From assembly GCA_964431205.1 (NCBI GenBank), contig CAYSIX010000102.1, positions 1 through 13,517 of the forward strand: a DNA stretch of 13,517 bases, in the 5' to 3' direction. The position numbers were made by a program, and so were the translations under genes. The notes beneath the pieces are model-generated. The model was not told where the DNA came from, did not search any database, and saw only the letters and a program-made list of their open reading frames with translations. Shown piece after piece: positions 1-5,314 of the stretch (within the stretch, counting starts at the first letter, position 1; each line of letters starts with the position of its first letter). The DNA comes from CAYSIX01 sp964431205 (lineage in GTDB: Bacteria > Planctomycetota > Phycisphaerae > Phycisphaerales > Phycisphaeraceae).

Positions 1-114
1 CCTCCTGCCTCCTCACCAATGTCACCCCCCACCCCCCCTCGATCAATGCAGAATGCACAAGTGTCAATGCACAAAGGGTTTAAGGTGTGTCACCCCTCTG
101 TCACCCCCGTGTCA

Positions 115-128
115 GGGTGACGTCACCC
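115..128. repeat. 14-bp perfect palindrome among GTCACCCC repeats
   Basis: GGGTGACGTCACCC is its own reverse complement and is flanked by further GTCACCCC units in direct orientation (about 89-96, 100-107). Seen directly in the sequence. It could be a binding site for a dimeric regulator or part of a mobile-element end; neither is shown. Confidence 0.5.
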
Positions 129-146
129 CCTGGGGAAGACCCGTAT

Positions 147-179
147 CGCGAAGGGACGAAGAGGGCGAAGGCCGCGAAG
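147..179 (+). repeat. Degenerate ~9-bp CGAAG tandem repeat
   Basis: Four consecutive units (CGCGAAGGG, ACGAAGAGG, GCGAAGGC, CGCGAAG) follow each other with a period of 8-9 bases. The array is short and imperfect. Similar CGCGAAGG-type intergenic repeats are, from general knowledge, common in high-GC environmental bacteria; whether this belongs to a dispersed family cannot be judged from one window. Confidence 0.45.
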
Positions 180-340
180 CTGAAAATCCCACGGGGGACC
201 CGGGCTGCACGCGGGAGACGGAGGAAAGCAGGTGGGGTTCGAGTAGACGAGCGAGCCAGAACGCGGCGTTTGCATCGACGTCATCTGCGACGTTCTGCGG
301 TTCCGTGCGTTGACCGGGGGAAGGGACTTCATCCCGCGTT

Positions 341-973
341 TCAGGCGGCGAGGGCGGGGGCGTGGCGACCGGGCTGTTGGCCGGCGTGGACGAGGCGCAG
401 CAGGGCGGCGGTCGGGCCGCCGAGACGGTGGGCGTGCTCGTCGAGCCAGGTGATCAGTTCGCCGACGCGGGCGGTCTGACGGAAGTCGGGGTCGTCGGCG
501 AGCAGGTGGAGGATGAAGGCGGCGACCAGGGCGCGGTCTTCGATCTGCCGGTCGTCTGGGCAGGGGAACAGCGGGGGCGAGCCGGGGCGTTGCATGGAGG
601 CCAGCGCGAGGGCGGCGTGATGGTGGGCGTCGGCGACGCGGGGCCGCAGGTCGGGGCCGACCAGGTCACGGGCGGCGGCGAGGCCGGCGGCGGCGCAGGC
701 GGTGGCCAGGGGGTCACGGTCGCAGGAGCCGTCGAAGGCGCCGTCGGGTCGTTGGGCGTCGATGAGGTGGCCGGCGGCGTGGGCGAGCAGGGGGCAGGGG
801 CCGTAGGTCAGCTCGGCGGCGCGGCGCAGGCCCAGGCCGGTCGCCGGCGCGGGGTGGCTGAGCCGGGCGCGAAGGGGCAGGGGCAGGACCTGGCCGTTGG
901 CGGCCAGGGCGTGGATGAGCTGGGCGTCGTGGCGGGCGTCGAGGTGTCGCTGAATCAGGGGCAGGCTGAGCAT
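341..973 (-). CDS. Hypothetical protein with a prenyltransferase/squalene-cyclase-like repeat
   Basis: This is a 210-residue protein, mostly alpha-helical, Ala/Leu rich, with no signal peptide or membrane segment, so probably cytoplasmic. Residues 70-92 contain an AQRPDGAF segment followed by an Asp- and Ala-rich helix. This resembles the Q-x-P-D-G-x-(W/F) repeats of alpha/alpha-toroid proteins (prenyltransferases, squalene cyclases), but only one clear repeat is present and no catalytic DxDD motif is seen. I infer a fold, not an activity. An in-frame ATG lies at 1000, but the start at 973 is preferred because it follows GGAGG by 6 bases and because the promoter -10 box at 1004-1009 puts the transcript start around 997. 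The gene stands alone; its downstream side is non-coding. Confidence 0.72.
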   Translation of the reverse strand: MLSLPLIQRHLDARHDAQLIHALAANGQVLPLPLRARLSHPAPATGLGLRRAAELTYGPCPLLAHAAGHLIDAQRPDGAFDGSCDRDPLATACAAAGLAAARDLVGPDLRPRVADAHHHAALALASMQRPGSPPLFPCPDDRQIEDRALVAAFILHLLADDPDFRQTARVGELITWLDEHAHRLGGPTAALLRLVHAGQQPGRHAPALAA

Positions 974-979
974 GAGGGG

Positions 980-984
980 CCTCC
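980..984 (-). promoter_or_regulatory. Ribosome binding site deciding the start at 973
   Basis: GGAGG on the minus strand lies 6 bases before the ATG at 973. It sits downstream of the alternative ATG at 1000, so it cannot serve that start. Confidence 0.75.
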
Positions 985-1003
985 GTGCTTGGGTGATCAT
1001 CCG

Positions 1004-1032
1004 ATCATAACCCTAACGGGTGCGGGAGTCAA
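1004..1032 (-). promoter_or_regulatory. Sigma-70 promoter of the 210-residue gene
   Basis: On the minus strand TTGACT (1032-1027) and TATGAT (1009-1004) are separated by exactly 17 bases, one mismatch from consensus in each box. The expected transcript start near 997 gives a leader of about 25 bases that contains the ribosome binding site. Such a close match is striking in DNA this GC-rich. Confidence 0.8.
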
Positions 1033-1227
1033 GGCGTTTTATTCTATTTTTGTTCGGTAAGGCCGAGCGTGGTGGGGGCCAAGGCCGCGAGGGTGCAAGA
1101 GGCGGGCGCGGCGGATGTGGAAAACCTGTCGTTTGCTGTGCGGGGCGTGTCGTTTGCCGTCGGGTACGACGGGGGAGAGCGGGTGGCGGCACGAGACGGG
1201 GCGCGGGGTCGGCGTACGCCTGGGCCG

Positions 1228-1270
1228 AAAAAAAACCTCCGCCACAGGGCTCCGATCCTGTGTGCGGAGG
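1228..1270 (-). terminator. Rho-independent terminator
   Basis: On the minus strand a stem pairs CCTCCGC/ACACAGG with CCCTGTG/GCGGAGG, with a small internal irregularity and a short loop, and is followed at once by eight T (1235-1228). There is no T tract on the other side, so it works on the minus strand only. No protein gene ends just upstream of it, which is why a small RNA is proposed. Confidence 0.85.
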
Positions 1271-1311
1271 CGCGCCACGGCTCAAATGTTGGGGCGGGAT
1301 CAACTCCCGAC
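1230..1311 (-). ncRNA. Putative ~80-nt intergenic small RNA
   Basis: A minus-strand transcription unit is framed by a promoter (TTGACA, 18-base spacer, TAGGAT at 1347-1318) and a Rho-independent terminator ending in eight U (1270-1228). Transcription would begin near 1311 and give an RNA of about 80 nt. It would contain a small hairpin CGGGA-GTTGA-TCCCG near its 5' end, a single-stranded-looking middle (CCCCAACATTTGAG) and the terminator stem, which exposes or pairs a CCTCC sequence complementary to a ribosome binding site core. No open frame of meaningful length lies between the two signals. I do not recognise a known RNA family. It could be a trans-acting regulator or an attenuated leader whose gene has been lost. 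The promoter and terminator are seen; the RNA itself is inferred. Confidence 0.5.
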
Positions 1312-1317
1312 GCAGCT

Positions 1318-1347
1318 ATCCTATCGGCAGGATTCCCCGCCTGTCAA
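1318..1347 (-). promoter_or_regulatory. Promoter of the putative small RNA, with an internal inverted repeat
   Basis: TTGACA (1347-1342) is a perfect -35 box and TAGGAT (1323-1318) a fair -10 box, 18 bases apart on the minus strand. The inverted repeat ATCCT-6-AGGAT (1318-1333) overlaps the -10 box and spacer and could be an operator. An AT-rich tract lies upstream at about 1372-1412 and contains a second, weaker promoter-like pair. Confidence 0.6.
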
Positions 1348-1399
1348 CGAAGGTTGTCTTTGTCGGGTATATCACCATAAAAACTTTCAAAACAACGAT

Positions 1400-1780
1400 T
1401 TATGATGAAATCGCCCGGGGCGAGTCCGCGGGCTCGACGCCGTCGCACACCGTCGGCTCTGCATGTAACGTGCGGTCTGATTTGAGGTTGAAAGCATCCG
1501 GCGGGTCCCGGCGGCGATCGGCGCGCTTTCGCATGATTTTCGCGCCACCGCCGTCGGTCCGGGGGCCGAACCCCCCCCGCCAGGCGGCCGGGAAGACGCC
1601 CAGCCGAGCGCCCGCCATCCTCACAGACGACCGCAACGCTTCCTTGGGGCCGCTTACCCAGCTTCACACGGGCGTGCCCCTCGCGCGGGGGCCGAACCGG
1701 GGGCGGCGAGGCCGAGGCGCCTGTTCGAAGTGCAAATGCCGGTCGCCACGGCGCGATCGCCGAAGGTAGTTCGGCAAGCC
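1400..1780. other. Non-coding stretch between small RNA and protease-like gene
   Basis: I see no gene here. The open frames are low-complexity, Arg/Pro rich and lack ribosome binding sites. A near-palindrome CGAGTCCG-CGGGCTCG lies at 1421-1436, with one G-T pair. The stretch ends in the GATTCG direct repeats at 1783-1805. Confidence 0.5.
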
Positions 1781-1782
1781 GG

Positions 1783-1805
1783 TTCGATTCGACCGATTCG
1801 ATTCG
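1783..1805 (+). repeat. Direct repeats of TTCGATTCG upstream of the protease-like gene
   Basis: TTCGATTCG occurs at 1783-1791 and again at 1797-1805, 14 bases apart, about 30 bases before the candidate -10 box at 1832. The position suits a regulator site, but none is demonstrated. Confidence 0.4.
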
Positions 1806-1831
1806 TGGGATGGGAAACGGAGCCGGCGGCC

Positions 1832-1837
1832 TACAAT
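1832..1837 (+). promoter_or_regulatory. Candidate -10 box of the protease-like gene
   Basis: TACAAT lies 12 bases before the AAGGAGG ribosome binding site. No good -35 box sits 16-18 bases upstream, so the promoter may need an activator or a different sigma factor. Confidence 0.4.
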
Positions 1838-1849
1838 CCTGTTCTGTTC

Positions 1850-1856
1850 AAGGAGG
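1850..1856 (+). promoter_or_regulatory. Strong ribosome binding site deciding the start at 1862
   Basis: AAGGAGG lies 5 bases before the ATG at 1862. The open frame continues upstream to an ATG at 1730, but that start has no such site and would put 44 residues before the signal peptide. Confidence 0.85.
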
Positions 1857-1861
1857 TCGAT

Positions 1862-3826
1862 ATGTCTGCCCTCACGATAGCCAACCGAGCCGCCTGTCGG
1901 ATCACGTTCGCGGTGTTCTGCGTGGCCGTGCTGGCGGCGGGGCCGATCACGACGCGGTCGGCGGCGGCGGAGCCGGCGGGCCTGCTTGCGGATGACCCGC
2001 GCAACCGGACGTGGCACGTCTCGATGAGCGGGGACGAGGCGATCTACCTCGGGGAGGGCGACGGCGAGGCGACGCTGGTGATGGCGCGGCCGGCGATCCG
2101 GGGGAATCGAACGACGCTGGTGCTGCGCAGCGACGCGGCGTCGGTGAAGCTGGGCAGCGGGGAGACGGAGCTGACGCTGAAGCTGCCGGAGGGTGACGCA
2201 CACGAGCTGGTGCTGGATGCGCGTGAGCCGAGCCCGACGCTGCGGCTGAACGACGAGGAGCTGATCGAGCCGCAGGGCAAGTGGATCCGATTGTGCCTGC
2301 GTGAAGAGGACGAGGCGATCACGATCGCGCTGGGCAAGGCGACGTACGCCAACGTGCGCTTTGATCGAGGGGCGGCGGTGGCCACGGCGCCCGAGCCCGC
2401 GTTGGAGAAGCAGGGGCAGTCGGACGGGCCGGGCGATGCGGGCACGGCGAGCGAGGGGGGCGAGGCGTCGGGTGAGTCGAGGGCGCGGGATTCGGCGACG
2501 GTGCTGGAGGCGGCCAAGTCCTCGGTGGTGCGGGTGACGGCGTTGGACCCGACCGGGAGCGTGCTGGACCAAAGCACGGGATTCATCGTGGGACCGGGCC
2601 TGGTGCTGACGAGCTATCGCGTGGTGGCCGGGGCGCACGAGGCGACGGTGACGGGTTCGGACGGGTCGGCGGTGCGGGTGGAGCTGTGGGACGCGGCGCC
2701 GGACCTGGACCTGGCGTTGCTGACGACGCGTGAGCCGGGGGGTGCGTGGGGAGAGGCGTCGGCGTTGCCGCTTTCGAGTGAGCGGGCGCGAGAGGGCGAG
2801 ACGGCGTGGGCGTACGGCTACCCGAGCACGGGCACGCCGACGGTGACGAAGCTGACGATCCGGGGCGTTCGCCGCTTCGACGAGCTGCCGCAGGCGTTGC
2901 AGCAGACGCTGCCGCTGGACCGGTCCTCGAGGTGGGTGGAGACGGACACGCCGGCGACGCGGGCGCTGGCGGGCGGTCCGCTGCTCAACGCGCGGGCCGA
3001 GGTGGTGGCGATCAACGCGTGGGTGTGGGTGGAGGAGGTCGAGTCGGGCTACGCGCTGAGCGTCGAGCACGCGTCGGACCTGCTGTCGCGGCGTCGCCGC
3101 GCGCCGCTGACCTTCGCCGGCGCCCAGGCGCAGTTCGGCGCGGTTCGGCGTCGTGAGACGGCGATGCCCAAGATCGAGGTGCTGGCCAACCGGGGGGTGA
3201 CCGACGCGTCGCGGGCGGCGCGGATCTTCGAGACGAGCTGGGTCTGCCCCGTCTGCTCGGGCGAGGGCAAGATCACCGAGCGGAAGCGGGTGGGGACGGT
3301 CGGCATCGCGCAGTACCGCCGACCGGTGTTCAAGACCGAGGAGCGCGAGTGCCCGCGGTGCCACGGGCCGGGGATGGAGCTGGACGAGCCGCTGTTCGCC
3401 TTCGTGTTGAACATCGCGCGGGAGCTGGCGTACGTGGACCCGCGGCACGAGCACTACGACGAGTGCCGTCGGCTGATCCGCGGCGCGCTGTCGGAGCTGC
3501 CGGAGGACAAGTTCAAGCACCTGCGCAAGGTGCTGCACGAGCGGGCGCGGGGATTGCTGACGAACCCGGACACGAGGCCGGGCGAGCCGGTCGTGACCGC
3601 GGGCGTGCTGGCGTCGAAGCTGCCGATCCAGGTGGACGAGTCGGGCTTTCAGGCCGTCGATCTGCTGTCCAAGGGCGACGTGGTGCTGGTGACCAACATG
3701 CGGATCGTGGACGCGGCGGCGGGGGACGAGGTGATCGTCGGCGGGCTGTTCGCCGGGGCGACCAACGACGCCAAGCTGGGGCGGGTGCCCGTGATCCAGC
3801 ACGGGTTCATCATCGCACGACGATGA
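1862..3826 (+). CDS. Secreted trypsin/HtrA-fold pseudoprotease with CxxCxGxG zinc motifs
   Basis: This 654-residue protein opens with a signal peptide (about residues 1-36, hydrophobic VFCVAVLAAG, cleavage near SAAA-EP). Residues 45-170 are an uncharacterised beta-rich region, and 172-210 a Gly/Ser/Glu linker. Residues 220-400 match the trypsin-like fold of HtrA/DegP: TGFIVGPGLVLTSYRVV, PDLDLALL and ALAGGPLLN align with the His, Asp and Ser motifs. Asp283 is kept, but the His position is Arg253 and the Ser position is Ala370, so peptidase activity is unlikely. Residues 462-504 hold CPVCSGEG and CPRCHGPG, the paired zinc-binding motifs of DnaJ-type cysteine-rich domains. The C-terminal 150 residues are not recognised. 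It has no PDZ domain. I infer a secreted binding or scaffold protein. The gene converges with the pectate lyase gene 25 bases downstream. Confidence 0.8.
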   Translation: MSALTIANRAACRITFAVFCVAVLAAGPITTRSAAAEPAGLLADDPRNRTWHVSMSGDEAIYLGEGDGEATLVMARPAIRGNRTTLVLRSDAASVKLGSGETELTLKLPEGDAHELVLDAREPSPTLRLNDEELIEPQGKWIRLCLREEDEAITIALGKATYANVRFDRGAAVATAPEPALEKQGQSDGPGDAGTASEGGEASGESRARDSATVLEAAKSSVVRVTALDPTGSVLDQSTGFIVGPGLVLTSYRVVAGAHEATVTGSDGSAVRVELWDAAPDLDLALLTTREPGGAWGEASALPLSSERAREGETAWAYGYPSTGTPTVTKLTIRGVRRFDELPQALQQTLPLDRSSRWVETDTPATRALAGGPLLNARAEVVAINAWVWVEEVESGYALSVEHASDLLSRRRRAPLTFAGAQAQFGAVRRRETAMPKIEVLANRGVTDASRAARIFETSWVCPVCSGEGKITERKRVGTVGIAQYRRPVFKTEERECPRCHGPGMELDEPLFAFVLNIARELAYVDPRHEHYDECRRLIRGALSELPEDKFKHLRKVLHERARGLLTNPDTRPGEPVVTAGVLASKLPIQVDESGFQAVDLLSKGDVVLVTNMRIVDAAAGDEVIVGGLFAGATNDAKLGRVPVIQHGFIIARR

Positions 3827-3851
3827 CGACGGTGGTGTCCCGTCCCCCCGC

Positions 3852-4964
3852 CTACCTTGCCGCCGGGGCGTTGTCGTCGGGTGCGTGCCTGTGCTGCCAT
3901 TGCGGGTATTCTTTCTCCAACAGCGCGTTGGCCCGCCCCGTGAACCAGCGGTAGCCGCGGCGGCGTTCCTGCTCGATCTCGGCCATCGAGTACCTGATCA
4001 CCCCGTCACGGCCGGAAAAGATCGGGCGATTCGTACCGACCTCGTAGAACCGGGCCCACATCGCCGGCGCGTCCGGGTCGTCCACCAGGACGCGGTCGCG
4101 CTGCCCGTTCGTCTGCGTCTCGATCATCCGCTTGCCGGTGATCTTGACTTGATCGAGCCAGCGCACGGCGGCCTGCACGGCCTCGATCACCCGCGGGCCG
4201 GGGTCGTCCAGGCTCATGAGAAAGCGGATGATCGGGACGGTCTCCATGCCGCTGATCGACGGGTGCTCGTACACGCGCGCTTGTGTCGGCTCGAGCGTCA
4301 CTTCGTCGTGCTGGGCGCACCACGCCGTCCGCCGGCCGTCGACGATGATCTGTGTGTCCAGGATGCACCGGACGCCTTTCTCGACCGCCGCCCGCGCCTG
4401 CTCACGGCGGGTCTGATCGACGAACCGATACATCGGCTCCCGCCTCGCGATGTCGTGCAGCAGGTTCAGCACGCGAACCATCGCGTCGTCGTTGTAGGTG
4501 ATGGCGTCGGAATACCCGCCGGTCAACGGATAAACCTGAGGCCAGCCGCCGTGGTCGTACTGCATTTCGATCAGGTAATCGAGCCCCCTGAGAAACGCGT
4601 CGCGGTACCTGGCATCGTTCGTGGCGTCGAAGACGCGCGCGAGAAAGATCATCTCCATCGTCGTGCCGCCGTTGTCGATGGTCGACGGCTTGTCACGGTC
4701 GGCGGCGACGCGCTTCTGCTCGGCTTTCGAGAGCCTGCGCGTGTAGTCGAAGTTCTTGTGCCATCCGCCGTTGTCACGCTGGCCGAGCAGCACGTTCTCG
4801 GCGGTGCGGACGGCGTCGGGCGTCGCGTACCAATCGGCGTCCTGGCGGTTCGCGTCCCGCCAGCTCGATGCCTGCCCGAGTGCGTGACCGCCGACGGTCG
4901 CCAGCAGGAACACCGCGACCACGGACCAACCGAGCCTTGCACGGGATCCGATCAGATGGTTCAT
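3852..4964 (-). CDS. pelA: Secreted pectate lyase, polysaccharide lyase family 10
   Basis: This 370-residue protein is predicted to cleave de-esterified polygalacturonate by beta-elimination outside the cytoplasm. A signal peptide covers about residues 1-30 (GWSVVAVFLLATVGG, cleavage near ALG-QA). The family pattern is clear along the whole chain: GGWHKNFDY (66-74), TIDNGGTTMEM (95-105), GGWPQVYPL (139-147), YNDDAM (157-162), WCAQHD (215-220) and LEPTQARVYEHPSISG (224-239). The length is right for a single catalytic domain with no carbohydrate-binding module. A further in-frame ATG exists at 5021, but it overlaps the candidate -10 box TAGAAT (5025-5020) and would put 19 residues before the signal peptide. 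The start at 4964 therefore fits better, although its ribosome binding site (GAGAG) is weak. Family assignment is firm; the substrate is inferred from the family. Confidence 0.9.
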   Translation of the reverse strand: MNHLIGSRARLGWSVVAVFLLATVGGHALGQASSWRDANRQDADWYATPDAVRTAENVLLGQRDNGGWHKNFDYTRRLSKAEQKRVAADRDKPSTIDNGGTTMEMIFLARVFDATNDARYRDAFLRGLDYLIEMQYDHGGWPQVYPLTGGYSDAITYNDDAMVRVLNLLHDIARREPMYRFVDQTRREQARAAVEKGVRCILDTQIIVDGRRTAWCAQHDEVTLEPTQARVYEHPSISGMETVPIIRFLMSLDDPGPRVIEAVQAAVRWLDQVKITGKRMIETQTNGQRDRVLVDDPDAPAMWARFYEVGTNRPIFSGRDGVIRYSMAEIEQERRRGYRWFTGRANALLEKEYPQWQHRHAPDDNAPAAR

Positions 4965-5019
4965 AAGAGCTCTCGTCAGGTGTGCGCCAGGGCGGGACAG
5001 GTCGTGCGACGAACAGATC

Positions 5020-5025
5020 ATTCTA
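5020..5025 (-). promoter_or_regulatory. Candidate -10 box of the pectate lyase gene
   Basis: TAGAAT on the minus strand would start transcription near 5013, giving a leader of about 50 bases to the ATG at 4964. No clear -35 box is seen at normal spacing. Confidence 0.35.
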
Positions 5026-5244
5026 TTCGCAGGAGCCGTGGTCTTGCATCAAGCTCGGGGGCGCGGTCTTTGATGACATACGGTCGGTCGGGGTGCTTTG
5101 GGGCGGTCCGGGGCTTCGCGGCGGTGGGGGCGGGGTCTGCGGCCGGGGCCAAGCGCAGCGGATCCCCGGGTCGGGTGGTCGATCGACCGGAGGCTTGGCG
5201 GCGGCGCCGCGGCGCTTCGGCTTGGGCACGGATCCGCGTGAACG

Positions 5245-5272
5245 AAAAAGCCCCCGGCGCGGGGCCGGGGGC
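5245..5272 (-). terminator. Rho-independent terminator of the LEPR surface protein gene
   Basis: On the minus strand a perfect 9-bp stem GCCCCCGGC/GCCGGGGGC with a 5-base loop is followed by TTTTT, about 43 bases after the stop codon at 5315. It separates the surface protein from the downstream pectate lyase gene, so the two are probably not co-transcribed by simple read-through. Confidence 0.9.
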
Positions 5273-5314
5273 GGGCGGGGGTGGTGCGTGCCGTGTCGAA
5301 GGACGGCGGCCGGA

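Larger units (their letters stand above)
1..340. other. Non-coding left flank with short repeats
   Basis: No convincing gene is visible in this stretch; its open frames are rich in Arg, Pro and Ser and lack ribosome binding sites. The first 130 bases hold several copies of GTCACCCC (near 21, 89, 100 and 122), two copies of AATGCACAA (52-60 and 66-74) and the perfect palindrome GGGTGACGTCACCC (115-128). Bases 147-179 form a degenerate ~9-base CGAAG repeat. The rest, to the stop codon of the neighbouring minus-strand gene at 341, shows nothing recognisable. It could be the regulatory edge of a gene lying outside the window. Confidence 0.6.

Noticed and set aside
1020..1769. 249-residue plus frame through the intergenic region
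   Set aside because: It has Arg/Gly/Ser-rich low complexity and no ribosome binding site, and it crosses the small RNA terminator and promoter on the other strand.
1664..3802. 712-residue open frame on the minus strand
   Set aside because: It lies opposite the secreted pseudoprotease, is extremely rich in Arg, His, Pro and Gln, and shows no domain or ribosome binding site. It is a shadow of a high-GC gene.
5177..5188. Palindrome GGTCGATCGACC between the pectate lyase and LEPR genes
   Set aside because: A single 12-bp palindrome in high-GC DNA, not close to the candidate promoter, is weak evidence for an operator.
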